This document shows, piece by piece, positions 44,291 to 57,809 of a stretch of DNA of 64,000 nt (position 1 is the first letter of the stretch; every line of letters starts with the position of its first letter). The notes under the pieces were generated by a model. That model was not told the origin of the DNA and did not search any database. It saw nothing but the letters and a program-made list of their open reading frames with translations. Made by a program: the position numbers and the translations under genes. Source of the DNA: Patagioenas fasciata (taxonomy: Eukaryota > Chordata > Aves > Columbiformes > Columbidae); assembly GCF_037038585.1 (NCBI RefSeq), contig NC_092524.1:68720552-68784551 (forward strand), read 5' to 3'.

Positions 44291-44584
44291 CCAGGAGTAT
44301 GTGTATCTCTTTAAGAATAATCCCACATTGTGTTCAGACAAGTGTGGACTCCTCCCAGACTCAGGGACGGCTCCGGCATTGTTTTGGTGAAGCCATGTGC
44401 ATGCACTCTGTGGACCGCCTGTTGTATTAGTTGCTGCCCCTTCATAATTTTCTTCAACTGATATCCGAACCTGTATTTAAGTCACTTTTGAAGTGCTAAA
44501 ACCCTGTTTCTCACCGGTTTAATAAAAGTTGTTTTGGACCCTTGTGTCCCTTAAACGAACCTCGGGGTGCCTCCGTGACACCAT

Positions 44585-44835
44585 AGTACAATGTCTATGT
44601 TCCTTTTTGTAGAAGACACAAAGGCATTACCAAGGACTTGATGAAGCTTGTAACTCGTTGATTCAGGGTCTGGCGATAAATCACTGCCTGCAACACTCTC
44701 CCTGCTCATCACCATTCCATTTGAGTCATAATTGAATTTTTCAAATTTGTTATTGATGATCCAACAATACCCCCGTTCAGTAATGAGACGAGATGCGAAG
44801 AGCTGTCTTTGTCTCTTCAGGGTAGCAATATTCAC
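44585..44835 (-). other. Unexplained open reading stretch next to the LTR
   Basis: On the minus strand about 84 codons stay open with unbiased, protein-like composition (SRLITERGYCWIINNKFEKF, then NYDSNGMVMSRESVAGSD). A donor-like TTG|GTAATG lies near 44617. No family is recognised and no matching partner exon is seen, so it may be a lone exon, a retroelement scrap or chance. Confidence 0.2.
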
Positions 44836-47800
44836 CCTACTAATTTAAAATACGTTGAAGAATAAGTGCATAAACAAATGTGCCACGTTACCATGTGGAG
44901 AAGAGGTTGTGTGATTATTTGCTTTGACCTGCGTGCTGGGGAAGGTGGCTAGAACCATGATCCCGCCTTTTACATGTGCTGAATAAAAGGATAATTAAAT
45001 GTTCCTTTCTTCTTTGCATCCGAACAGATGACTGCGTGGAAGATGAATCTGATTTAATCCATGTGCAGGTTAACAAAAGAGAAAAAAGGTGACGGCGTAC
45101 AGGCAACAACAGGAGCAATTGCAACACAGCCTTTCGATGATGGCAGCGGAGAGCTCTGCTGGGACCCACGTGCGGAAGCGTGAGACGGGGGAATGACTTT
45201 GCTATTTAATGCTCCCAGGCTCAAGGGGAAAGGGGCTGGTGGGCATTCCCTGTAAATAAGCAGCAGCTTCAAATGCACATCAAGCTCCCTAAGAAACAGC
45301 TTGAAAGACCCTGGAAAGTATGACTTTGTACCTCCTTCGCTTGGTTCCAGTAATTATTTTAAGGGTAATGACCGTTGTGAATTACTTTTTATCTCCACTA
45401 TTATTACATGGACATTGTCTTTTTGCTTTGTAAAGTTTTGAGGCATTTGAGACCAAGAAGGCCTTGGCTGTATCTTTTGTGGGTTCTTCCTCCAGCCTAT
45501 TCACCCCAGCCCTCCCAAGCTGCGTGCGGAGGTGTCTGCCTCGTCTTTCAAGGTTTGCAGCAGAACGAAGAGATTTAATAATCAAACAAATATGAGATGG
45601 CTCTGAGTGACCTTAAGAAATGAACATAGCTCCTAGCGCTACCCCTTTTCCCTTTTTCTGTGCCTGCTCTCTTCTTCTGACCCAAGATTGGCAAAAAACA
45701 CATTGTGAGGAGGGTGGATGGCCAGCACTGGTTTCATCACTGGTTAATCACACAGCCCAATCTCCTTCCCTTCATGCTTCATTAGAGACATCGTACTCCT
45801 CCACAGGAGCAATGCCAGGTGGTTTTATATTGACAAGGCTGCAGAGGCCTGTGACTCTGATCTTGACCAACCTGTGGTGTGCCCAAGACCATCCTGGCAC
45901 CGCTCCCTCTGCTTGGTCCTGCATCTAAAGATCTTCGTGATTCTAGACATTAATCTTCCCCTCTGGGGGTGGCAAGAGTTAAATTGCAGGCCAACACGTT
46001 ACATAAGTTTTACTACAGGTCCTTAACATTCCCTCTTATTGCAAAGTTTGTCCACAACTTCTCGCACACTGAAGTGAGAAGAAAGCATGGTCCTGCCTGT
46101 CAGGGATGCAGTGCTAGTGTTAAAATTCGGTGATGGTGTTTGCGGGAAGAAAAGGCGTTTGTCTGCTGAGTTTTGTGACGAGAACAGCGTATCGTGACTT
46201 TACAGCCAGTATCGGCCTCCAATTGCACCTCCACGAATGTAGGATCACTGGTGAAAACTCTCCCAAGCCCCGAGGATCGCTGTCAGGCTGCCCACAGCTT
46301 TCCTTTCGGCAAATGCCAATAGCCGTCCTCATCCTCCGATAAAGTCCCAAGCAGTCCTGCAAGACTCCAGCTCCTCTGGTGGGACAAAGTTCCCGTGTTG
46401 GAGGTCAGAAGGTGCAAATGCTTGTTTGTAAAATCACCCACACAATGCACATCAGGGGCTTTCTGGCCCAGGGGGGTGAGCTCTGCACTGGTGAGTGATT
46501 TTTTCACTGAATAGCAAATGTTTTTAATGGTTTTTTTTCAGCGCTGCCACACAGTGGCAGTGTTGAGGCTGCTTCTATACGGCAAGACACCGAAGAAAAT
46601 CCTCTTCAGCTAGGAATTACCTGGCTCTCCTGCTAGGGACACCCTGTCATCTTCCAAGGTATTAACGTGGAGAGCATTTTCCTTGTCCATTAATACTGTT
46701 ACTCATGGTTTTAGGTTGTTTTCCTAAGGAGCTGAGATTTTATGGTCAGCCTACAGTCCTTCCCCACAACACAAAAACACATGGGCCATTTGGGCTGTAA
46801 AAACATCGAGTTTAAGTTTCATGAAAAGAGTCGGCCAGTTAGAGAGAGTGAGTGCTAGTGATGTACAGGAGGTCGAAGCATGAGCCTGGATTATTGTTTG
46901 ACAGTGGGAGAAGGAATTACGAGTGTCTTAACCAGTGGAAAAGCTTCAGTCGGCAAGAACGCTTGTCAGACAAGGGAATGTTCAGCTGTGAGGCACTGAA
47001 CCCAACACATTCTCCTGCCCACAGAGCTGGTTGGTTTTGATACAGGTTAAAATATGATAACGTGAAACATGCCCGTGTAATCAAGAAATCGTCTTTTTCT
47101 CGATGACATCTGTGCCTCGGAAAGTCAGATCCCACAGGGAGGAGTGGGAGTAGAAAAGCTGCTTCTTTGGGTTTGCTTTTGAGCTGATAAAAAATAAAAA
47201 ATGCTTGAATATCTCAACATTTTCCCAAAGTTAAAGCCATGGAGATGATAAAATTTTCCAAATGCAGCCAGTTCTGTAAGCGGTCAAAAGCATTTTCAAA
47301 AATCCACACAAATTCACCCACTCTTTGCCTTTTTTTTTGCTGGATGTTAATTCATCCCTGTTTGAAATGTGAACAAATTGAGCCAGCTCTATTTTTACGT
47401 ATTTTCTCTCTCTTTTTTTAAGTACCCTTCCACATCCTGCCGAGGAGCTGAACACCAAACCTTTTGAAGGACCATTTGGAGACGGCAGAGGACTGGCCAG
47501 GTAATTATCTCCAAACACGACCCAAGCTCCGCAGTCCCTGGACGAGGTACAACAGCAGAGCCCTGACCTCATTTCCAGAGCCTGCATTTATGAAACGCCA
47601 AGAGATTATGCAGAGAGCTTTCCTGCGGGTAATCATATGAGGCGGGAGACGTGAAATCATCGTCCTAAAGCCCAAGGTGGAATCAGGCTGACCCTGAATG
47701 TCCCGCGCAGGCCTAGGGCTGCGTTTTGTGCTGCTGTAGGAAGTAAAACTGATCCCGCCGGATTTATTCGGCTGTTTTCTGGCTTTGGTGTTTTGGGAAA

Positions 47801-50800
47801 GTTGGCATTTAGAATTCTGCTCAGAACAGTTTTCTAGGCTTCAGCATTAGAACGATTAAAGTCCAGAACTAATTACTCTTCTGTAGCTCTGGATTTCATT
47901 CCAGGAAGACAATCCATGCATCAATGCTTCCTCCCACAGAAAAACCCTCTGTATTGGGGGAAATAATTCAACCCTACCCATCCCAACTGAAACCCACAGA
48001 GGGTGCTACTGACTTCCCAAAAGCCAGATGGGGCTTGTTGCCTGTGAACTTGGCTTTCACACTGTCCACCGCTGGGGAGGATTAGCAGAACCCCCCACTG
48101 CATGGGACTGCGCTTCAAGAAGCCCCATTTGAAGCACATTCCCATCCAACAGCCCAGTCTTTCTGCTCCCCAGTGCCTGAGCTGCCTCAGCGTGGGCTCA
48201 CAGGGTCCAGAAGTCCCTTGTGTTTGGGGTTAAGGTTCTTGAGATCTTCAGCGTGGGCAAAGAGCTTCACCATCTCTGCTTCCGCCGTTACACAATCCAT
48301 GCCCAACTGCATTTTGCGTCAGCTGGTGGAAAACTCTCTGCGCAGCAAGGTTTGCTGCTCCTCGCTTTGCACAACTACTTGGGAGACTTCAGAATTAACA
48401 ACAGCTCTTCTCACAACCCCTATCCATCAGCCTTTCCTGCTAAGAAACTCCAGTAACTGCTAATTATTCAGTAATTAAGTGTCTCGCTAGGGTCATGATT
48501 GTAAATCTGGCCTCTCCCAGTCACTGTTTGCTCATTAGGTAGCAGTTTTCTCAACGCAAAAACAAATTCTCTTCCTTACATTTGATTGAATTACAAAATT
48601 GCTCTAAACTCTGTGGAGATGATTAGAAAAAGTGTGCTTTTGCGCAATAGTTGCCATGGAAACTAAAGTGGAGAGATCTTTATAAACCAAAAGTCAAACA
48701 GATTGTGTTTCAGACAATTAATATTGTCTCACATGTTTATTCATTTGCTTTAACTCTTTTGTGCACGATTTTGAAATAGTTTTTATCTCTTTTTCGGTGT
48801 TGAATGCCATGTCAAGCAGATTCTGCTCCCTTGAGGATTCGCCCCTCTCTCCTCTTGCAAGGCCACCTTGCAGCCCTGGTGAGCTTCATCTTCTTCTGCT
48901 CTGCCTCTTTCATCTGGGGACATCTCTGGGGGCAGATTTGGTTTGGGATCGAGACACAGGTGTTGGGAGAAGTGTCAGAGCTTTTGTTGTGTCTGTGGAG
49001 CCCAGAGAGCTCCAGCAGACCAGGGCGCACTGGTGGGCGAGCTGAGCTGCTGTTTCTCCAGCGCGAACCCCTCTGCTGTCTTTCCTAACACCCAGGACTC
49101 CTCAAACCTGCATCTCTTCTAGTTCCACGTTGGACACTTTGGGGAAGAGCAGCTGATAAACTGACAGAGTGCCAGCAGCTGTCCCTCTGCTCTCCTCTCT
49201 TTGCAAAGCCTCCTCCAACAACCTGACCCCATTCCCACCTCTTGATTTCTCTCTCACCTGCGCTCAGCTCTCTCCAGAGCACCTTGCCATCCTCTGGCTC
49301 TCCCCTCACAGCACAGCCTATCACATCTTAAAAATGATTGGCATTTTTCCCACTCCAGCCGTTTCCATTTGTCTTTCTCCCCTTTGCATCCGAGATGTCC
49401 AGAGGCTGCCACTGTTCCCAGCTGCCACCACATTAACAGCATTGCTCTTCGCTCTGGCTGCCATTGCCTTCGTGCTCCCATCACCTGCATTCATGGGCTT
49501 TGTGGGGCAAGGTTTTGCCCAGCGTTAGTACAGCATTTCTCGGAGCAGGGTTTTGTTGTGAGCATGCCTCCAAGAAATAATAAATAAGAAGTCAACATCC
49601 TCATTTTCCTCCAGACCTCTGCCTGGCTCTGTATACAGGAGGAATTCCCCTGCCAAGGGAATTCAATATTCATATATTTAAGAACCAACCTCCCCTCAGC
49701 CCCCTCCCCTGTGTACTCCTGACCTCCTTCCCCAGCACTGGATCTGGGATTACTCATTTCCTCGGGGGCTGAGCTATGGCGCTGTTGTTTCAGCTCTCCA
49801 CAAACAAACAGGTTTTCTCTCCTCTGTTGGAGGTGCAGCGAGGAAAGCTGCATTCAGCATAGAAGCCGGTTCATTTTCAGACCGCGCCGTGCCACGACAG
49901 CTGCTACATTAGATCCTGCATCTTCCCCCACCATACCTGTTTTCAGAGGAGCATCGTGCAGCCACGGTTTGCCAAGCTTTGGCAGGACTAGCAGAAGGCA
50001 AGGGTGGCTCAACACCCAAATTTCCAGTTTCTCATCAAAACTGGGGAAGAATGAGACAACCTCAGAGAAACGTGGGTGAGAATCAGCGGTGCGTGAGGCA
50101 AGCCTCCTGTTTTCCCCAGCTTCAGCCTCAGACTGCCGGACCCATTCTAGCAGAAACCTTCCAGAATATTTGTTGCGAGGCAGCTAGGTGGTCTGGAATA
50201 CATCAGCAGGAGAGATTTCAGCTCAGGAGAGACTGAAAGCAGGAGCTTGCCATGGGAAATGTTGGGCAGCCAGAAATATAAGTGTTGCTACTGCCTCCGC
50301 TGATAGCGTTTTGCTGCAAAAGACACACAAACCAGGGCTAGGAGTATAGAGCAAAGCATGTGTGTGTAAAAGGGGGTGAGTACTGTCTTGCACACTCAAG
50401 CCAGGGACAAAATTACATTCTCTTCATCTCCAATTATTTATTTACTCCAGGATGACGTGGATGTAAATCCCTACAGACCTACTGGTTTTACATCATCTTG
50501 CACCAATGTGAGAGCTTTTGGTTCCAGGAGACAGTGAATGTTGTGCTGATTGAAACCCATTTGCAGTATTTTAGTGACAAGAAACCTGTTGCCCTGAGGC
50601 CAGCACAGGAGTCTGCCTAAGGGCGTCCAAAGACATACAGGGGAAAAGGATATTACAACCGTTTTCCTGTAAAATGGCACTTTTGCAAGAGGGAAGTCTG
50701 TGCAGGTATTCTTGTACTGGCTACATGCACAGGGCTCATTCGGGCAAGACAAAAATAGGCCCTATTTAGCTCATACATTCCATACATTCCCGTTTGGGTC

Positions 50801-53800
50801 CAGTTTCTGTCTCTAAAACGAAACCTTCATAACACGAGAAGCTGGAACCAGGCAACAAGAACCATAAGGTGTTAATTGTGGTCAGTGCTGCATGTGGACC
50901 TATTGCTATTCTCAAGCAGAGCAGACCAGTCCCAGCCTTGCACAGGCTTTGAAGGTCCAACCTGCATTTTCAGTGCGGTCTCTGAGGCTGGAGGAGTTTT
51001 CCTGGGGAGCTGGTGAGGAAGTGATGTTGCTTTTGAAGCCAAAAACAATTCTTTCAGATAAGCAACATAATCTGTAACAGGCCCAGCACTTCCCAGCTAT
51101 CAGATAATGCTGGTGAGATGCAGTTCATGACACTCTAGAAGATTATGTTGGATTAGATTTGATTGTCTTCCTGGATATTGAAGTCAGAGGGGCCATGGGG
51201 ACAAGGGGAGATATAGTCTGATTTTCTGCATATCCCCAGACAACAAGCTTTTCTTCGGGGGGGATCACACCACTCCTCCTTTTCTTTACATCCCTTTTTC
51301 ATTCACTTCAGGCTGCCCTGTGAGGGTATCGGTGCCAAGCTCTTCGGAGTCATGTCCTTGCTGCTGAGATCAAACCCCACTGTGCCAGACAGCGCCACAA
51401 ACCGCGCTGTAGCACCTTGAAAGCGGGACGCGTGTCTGCCTTCAGAAGGAGACAGGCTGGCTGGCTGCTGGCAGAAAGCCCGCCGTGATTTAATTGGAAG
51501 AAGAGTTTTAAATCAAGTTGATATTTTTTCTTTAAACAAGACATCTCAAACCGACCGCTGAGCATCAAAGGATCGAGCAGAGCGGCACAGAAATAGCAGC
51601 AAGATCATCTAACGAGGCACAGAACAAGACTCCCGACCCTGGCGAGGCTAGCAAGGGAGACAGCACTTCCAAATCCATCGTCTTTGAACACAGGGGAACA
51701 TTTCTCTGTATGAATTTTCTATTTTCCAGCAAAAAGAGAAACACAGCGGTAGTATGGCAACAGGACGAAAACCGGTCTTCCAGAAGGAGCCAGCCTTACC
51801 CAGCCAAATATCTTCTCGTGGACACTGGTGGGCTCTGAATCAGGCTCACAAGAATATGAACAGCACATCACGACGTTGTATTTAGCACCTCTCCTCCACT
51901 TCCCTCCCCGGAAAGCCGTGCTGTGAGTACCCTGCTGGCTGGTGCTGATGGGTATTTGCTTTCCCAGGCTGGGATTAAATTGACAGGAACTTGCATGGAG
52001 CCCAACATAAAGTCTGAGATTCAAACTCCCAAATTGGAAGAGTTTGCATCTCACTCTGGACTTTATTATTCACGTTTTCTTTTCCTGGCCACAAAAAGCC
52101 CAGATTTAGCATACAGAGTCAGTCTGCAAGTGCAAACCTGGTCAACAAAGACCTTCTCTGAGTTGACCACAGCAGGATGAATCTCTCCCTGCTCTGCTGG
52201 CACCACGGAATCCTGCGTTGGGCTCTGGAGCGGCCACAAGTGGCAGCGAGGGATGTGGTGGTGGCAGCGTATTCATGCTGCACGCTGTTGGTTGTGGAAA
52301 TGTGTTATAGTCCTACTTTTGCTTGCTGCTAGTGCCTTTATACAATGGGTGTGCATTTGCCACACGCATTCTAATGGACATCTCGTAAGCTTTTCTAGAA
52401 ACTTCTCATACTGTTTCTATAACCAAGTTTCACTTTGAGAATTGCAGTCGCAGAAGCAGGGCTCCCAACACAACCACCAGGTACTGCACAGCCAGGCCAC
52501 GGGCAGTGGTGACGGGAGGCTGTGATGAGGATGGATGTGCTGTGTCACTCACAGGACAGGGTTTTTTGTCACGTTGTACTTTCCTCCACCACTCTCTGCT
52601 GTTGCTCATGGCCCGAGGGCTTACACTGAGCTACCTGCAGAGCAAGAACTGACTGATCCTTCATGCCCTCTGTAAATTCAAATGGAAACCTATTTGCACT
52701 GACAAAATACAGATTTATTTATCCCTTTGCAATAAAAAACAGAGTGAATTTTATATGCTTTCAGAAAATAATTGAGTCAATGATTCTGGAACAAGAGCTC
52801 TGCCCTCTGTCCCCCGGAGGGTGTTCTCTCTGGCACACATATCCGCATTTCTGTTGTGAAGAGCCCTGTACAACTTGCCCACACGCTACTTACCGAGGGT
52901 GCTGTAACTGCTGTGTAGGCTGATGCAAAATGTTCCTTCACCCACAGATCCCTGCCTGCCTCTGCCTTAAAATGTCATTGAGAAAGCAACCCAGAAGCTG
53001 TGCTTGTTAGAGAAGCTGCTCTCCTAGGAGTCCTCTCCAGCACGTACCCATTTACCTGCAGGTAGCAAAGGTAACACTGGGCCAGAAAAAAAGTCTCCCA
53101 GAGCAAAGCACACTCCTCTGGTAGAGCTCAACCTGCTGAACCCAGGAAAATAAATGGGCACAAGGAAGCTTTCACTGTAATCATCACAAATCCTTTCTTC
53201 AGCCAGAATATGCTGCATAAAACTAAATGTCACAAGGTGAATCGGAAACCTGACAGGGAGGTGGTGATTATCATGCTTAAACGCTACCAGAGTCATTTTC
53301 TTGTTATCCTAGTGCGTGACGGGCCGGGAAGCAACGTGTGGGTCTCTGATACCCACAGACACAAACCAGTGGCTGGTGCAGCCCCAGCACGGAGATGAGC
53401 AGCTGGAGAAGCTGAGAAGGCTGCTGCACAACCCCAGCTCTGCTGCAGAATTCGTTTGAAAAGTGCCGAGGTATTTGGTTGCCATTCAAAGGAAAAGCAT
53501 GGGGACACCTCGTTACACGCAATAAATCAGCGTGCTTCTGCGGAGTGGGGTTCCCACACCCCGCAAGAGGAGATGCTGGTGATGGGTGAGAAGCTGAATA
53601 TCAAACATTGGAAAAGTGGGACCCAGGGGTTTCTATCAAAGCATCTAAACCAGAGACCAAAGAGACAAGAGGGATTTTGATAAAATGGGCCTATAGACAA
53701 GCAGTCTTCCCTAGCACCCAGTCTTGCCCCTCATTTTCATTGATTTATGCCTTTCTCTGATGTTGATAACAGCCCAGCCTGCCGCACACCGATAGAATCA

Positions 53801-55735
53801 AAACCGAACCTTCACACAAAAAATAAATGGACAATAAAATACTCCCCAAAAGAAACTGTTTAATTTTCTTGGTAACACAATGCAGTGCAGCGATAGCAGG
53901 GAGGCAATCTGTCATTGCCAGGAAGGTGAACTCTGCTCTTTAACAAAATCTATCATAACTGCCTTCCCTTCCCTCTCAGAGCAAACTCTCAGTAGATAAT
54001 GTGCATAACAAGGGGAACAGTTTCAGGCTGTTTTACTAGAGAACCAAACCAGCACAGGTTTGGGCAGGCCAGGCTTGCTTTAACCAGCACAGGGACTGGG
54101 AAAGGAGCTGGGAAAGGACGGACGGGCACCGCTGGTGACACGTCAGTGTCCCCTCCGGTGGGGCTGCTGCTGAGCACGGGTGAACCATGTTCCCAGGCTG
54201 GTGGGGATGTGGTTCCAAGGGCTTCTGGGAAGAGCTGCTGTGCTTCCCATGGGACTTGTTCTCAACTTCCCCGTCGTACCAGGGCCCAGCATGGGGACAA
54301 AGTCACCCTGCAAGCCCAGGTTTGAGTCAGGCAGCGTGGGCTGGGTTGCAGCTGGGGAACACATGAGGGAGAAGCGGGGAGGAGACAGCTGGGAGATGGC
54401 TGCGGGCAGCAGAGCAGAGCCCAGGGCCGTGGCTCTGGTGTGACCTCCCGCTTTGCACACCTTGTCACCACCACGCACGCCCGGGCACGCGGATCTGGTC
54501 CCCTGCGCTGGCACCAGCACCAGCGAAATGGTTGTTCGGCAGGGGAGCTCCCCACGTGTGGCAGCCGCAGAGAAAATCCACCCTAATGAAACGCTTCCCT
54601 GCGGTAATCGGATTTCCACTGTAAACGAAGTCATTATGCTGATTGTCCTTGTGCGTTTGAAGACAAGCAGCAGCTCTGGTTGACGGACCCATTTATGTTC
54701 CTCTGCAGCAAGGAGCCGTGGAGGGGCATTTCCCTGCTCAGGAGAGTGTGTGCGAGGTTGAGGTGGCCACATGGCTCCAAAAACTCACAGTTCTGCTCCA
54801 AAAAATGGGCAGGTGAGAGGCTGTAAAGTGATCTGTGTGGTGGCCAGAGGGCTTTCCAGGAGCGTGTCTCAGCTGCGGTGACATTCCTGGGCACAGTGTG
54901 TCCTCCCTGTGGTCTTCACGAACCTGCTGGCTTTGGAGATGTGGCCTGCGCTGGTACCATCAACGGAAAAGAGGTGCAGGCGATTTTGGGGTGATCTGCA
55001 AAAACCCACAATTCAAGCTGAGGCTTGAGCAGGGCTTTGTCATCACGGTGCGATCAACAGCGAGTCACTGCCTGTGCCATCTCCTCCCCGTTTTGTTTTG
55101 AAGTGTCTTTAGTCATATAGGAAAATGTCATGCTATAAAAAACTCCCAGCACAAAAACAAAAGCCCAAGTGAAAAGAAAAATAAAGCTGCATCTCTGAGG
55201 TTACTTTTCAGGTTGGCTGTGACCGAAATCCTTTCAGCAGGTGTCAGGATCCGGGGTTTAGTGCTGCTGGGTCAAACAAAGCTGCACAGCTGGCAAAGGA
55301 AGGCAAACAACGTTTGAGAACAAGACACCTGGTTGGACTGGGGACAGATGAAATCAAACTAATATAAATTAGTGATTTGAATCATCTGTGAAAGGTATAG
55401 GTTTAAACAAGTGAGAAATCTCCGTTTGCATCTATACCTTATTTCTTTCTAGTGAGAATTTGTTGCAATCAGTGATGCAGCTGATGAAGGATACGGAGCA
55501 GGGGCTGCACCAAGCCTCTCCTCCCTGGCTGCTGCCTTCTGCTGGTGGGGACAACATGTTGAGCTAAAATACACTCACAGAGGTGTTGCTCTGCTTTGGC
55601 GAGTCTTTATTCTGTATTTATGTAGTGTGATGCTTGTGCAGGCGCATTGTCCCTATGGGAGCAATTGTCTGTGTCCTGAAGTGCTCTGGACACACGTTGA
55701 ATCGGGCTGGCAAAGGGACTTCACATGATGCTCAT
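44836..55735. other. Long gene-free stretch, about 10.9 kb
   Basis: No exon set, RNA gene, CR1 or LTR is recognised. Short open frames have no splice context or family. Candidate regulatory points: an RFX X-box-like GTTGCCATGGAAAC at 48650-48663 in an AT-rich, repeat-free block (48470-48780), and another repeat-free block near 54560-54720. Confidence 0.45.
48650..48663. promoter_or_regulatory. RFX X-box-like site
   Basis: GTTGCCATGGAAAC differs by one base from the palindromic X-box GTTGCCATGGCAAC. It lies in a gene-free, repeat-free block. Function inferred from motif only. Confidence 0.3.
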
Positions 55736-56305
55736 GGCTGGTACCAGCACTGTGTGGCCAGCAGGCCCAGGGCAGTGACCGTCCCTGTGCTGGGCACTGC
55801 TGAGGCCAAACCTGAATCCTGGGGCAGTTTTGAACCACTCACACCAAAAAAGTCCTTGAGGTGCTGGAGCGAGTTGAGAAAAGGGAACGGAGCTGGTGAG
55901 GGGCTGAAGCACAAGTGTGATGGGAGCGGCTGAGGGACCTGGGGGGTTCAGCTGGAGAACAGGAGCTGAGGGGAGACCTTCTGATCTCTGAACTGCCTGA
56001 AAGGAGCTTGGAGCCAGGGGGGTCGGGCTCTGCTCCCCAGGAACAAGCGCCAGGAGCAGAGGAAACGGCCTCAAGTGGCACCAGGGGAGGTTGAGGTTGG
56101 ATGTGGGGAACAATTTCTTCCCCAAAGGGCTGTGGGGCATTGGAACAGGCTGCCCAGGGCAGTGCTGGAGTCACCATCCCTGGAGGGTTGGACAGACGGA
56201 CATGAGGTTCTCAGGACATGGATCAGTGGTGGACTTGGCAGTGGTGGGTTAATGGTTGGACTTCATCGTAAAGATCTCTTCCAACCTAAACAATTCTATG
56301 ATTAA
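55736..56305 (+). mobile_element. CR1 LINE fragment
   Basis: GGTACCAGCACTGTGTGGCC, through GAACAATTTCTTCCCCAAAG, ending CAACCTAAACAATTCTATGA. Same subfamily as 16306 (opposite strand). Confidence 0.92.
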
Positions 56306-57028
56306 ATGGCTTCAGGGTGTAGCTGGGGCCAAACACGTAAATGAGTCCAAGAAGGGATTTGAAAGATGGGCTTCTTGGTGGCTACTGAGCATCATGGTCC
56401 ACAAGCCACTGCCAGCTCCACAGGTCCCTGCTGTCGGGGGGAGGTTGGTCTCTGCTCCGAGCCCTGCACCCATCCTTGTGTCCCCAGGGTAAGCCGGTCC
56501 CCTCTCTTCCTTGCAGAGCCCTTGTGGCCAAGCCCCTTTCCCTCCCCGAGCCCACCGCTGCTCCCAGAAAGGCTGCAGGGAGCTGGGTGCTGGCACAGCC
56601 GGGTTCCCATCCCAGCTCTGGGTTCCCTCACCTTCTCCCCAGCCTGCTGGGGAGTCCCCTTGTGTCCCCGTGGCCGGAGGCAAGCGGGCAGAGCAGAAAC
56701 CCCGTGCACGGCCAGCTGGCAGCCAGCGGGAGCTCCACAAACCCTGCGGCGCCGGAGGAGACAGGCGATTTATTTCATCTCCATCCCCCGTGCTGCAAGG
56801 GACCGTGTCCCTGCGGAACTGGTGCAGAGCCAGGGCTCACTCCTGCGAAAGCAGCACCAGGGCTCGGGCGGAGGAAAGCAGGGCCAGCCCCTGGAAAGTG
56901 CTGCCTGGGAGATTTTAGTGTTTTACACAGGATTTGGAGCAGCCCGAGCCTGCTTTTAACACTGGGCGGGAGCAACTTGGAGACAAGGGGCTGTGTTCCC
57001 ATTGCTGGGGCTGCAGGAGCCTGTGGAT
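56306..57028. other. GC-rich unassigned stretch between CR1 elements
   Basis: GC-rich, so several frames are open by chance. No splice-bounded exon with family resemblance is seen. Confidence 0.3.
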
Positions 57029-57270
57029 GCCCAGGGGCCTCAAGTTGCACCAGGGGAGGTTGAGGTTGGATCTGGGAACAATTTCTTCCCCAAAGGGCTG
57101 TGGGGCATTGGAACAGGCTGCCCAGGGCAGTGCTGGAGTCACCATCCCTGGAGGGTTGGACAGACGGACATGAGGTTCTCAGGACATGGGGCAGGGACAG
57201 GGGTGGGTTATGGTTGGACTTGATGAGCTTGAGGTTCTCTTCCAACCTATATGACTGTATGATTCTACCC
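57029..57270 (+). mobile_element. CR1 LINE 3' fragment
   Basis: GGGGCCTCAAGTTGCACCAG to CCTATATGACTGTATGATTC. 5'-truncated, same subfamily. Confidence 0.92.
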
Positions 57271-57809
57271 TGACACAGCAGCGTACAGCCACACCATGGC
57301 CCCTGGCCATCCCTCCTGTGCTGTGGCAGGTCCCTTTTCCCTGTCCCTGTCCCCTCCACCTGCTCCACATGCCACTGCAGCAAGGACAGATAGCGAGACC
57401 CACCCGCGCTCCTCCCGCAGAGCTGCCGGCCTCCCCACCACCGTGGGCTTGAGGATTTGGGATGGATTCAAGCAGCCAAGAGGCAACGCAGCAATGCCAG
57501 GAGGAGGCTTTGAAGAAATCTGGGCTCCAAGCCCCGGCTGGAGCAGCGTGCCCGGGTCGCAGCGTGATGCGTGGTGTGTCTGCGCTAGGAGAGGCGATGG
57601 CTGAGCGCGGTACCTCGCTACTGCGCTCTATATACAGGGACTTCTGTACAATATAGAGCAAATCCAGGGAAATCCTTGCCAAAGGTCTTTCAGAAAGAAA
57701 AAAATTGGGGAGACAGTGTGGTTCTTGGAAGGGACACTTCTTGAAACTCTGCAAACAGAGAGGTGAGGCAACACAGGTGCTGGGAGAACACACAGGGAAT
57801 AAATCAAAT
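57271..57809. other. Unassigned stretch between CR1 elements
   Basis: No gene or repeat recognised. Confidence 0.3.

Larger units (their letters stand above)
43264..44580 (+). mobile_element. Solo LTR with 4-bp target duplication, carrying a CR1 insertion
   Basis: Begins TGTCACGG and ends CCGTGACA, an 8-bp perfect inverted terminus. It is flanked by CCAT on both sides (43260-43263 and 44581-44584). A 4-bp duplication fits gamma/class I ERVs. Without the CR1 (43389-43916) it is about 0.79 kb. Inside are repeated CACGTG/GCACGTGTA motifs and AATAAA near 44520. No internal retroviral genes remain. Confidence 0.88.

Noticed and set aside
54143-54772. 209-codon minus-strand frame and overlapping frames at 54.0-54.9 kb
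   Set aside because: GC-rich chance frame, Pro/Ser-rich, no splice-bounded exon and no recognised family.
56366-57063. Overlapping frames of 135-202 codons at 56.4-57.4 kb
   Set aside because: GC-rich region partly made of CR1 sequence; several frames are open at once, which argues against real coding.
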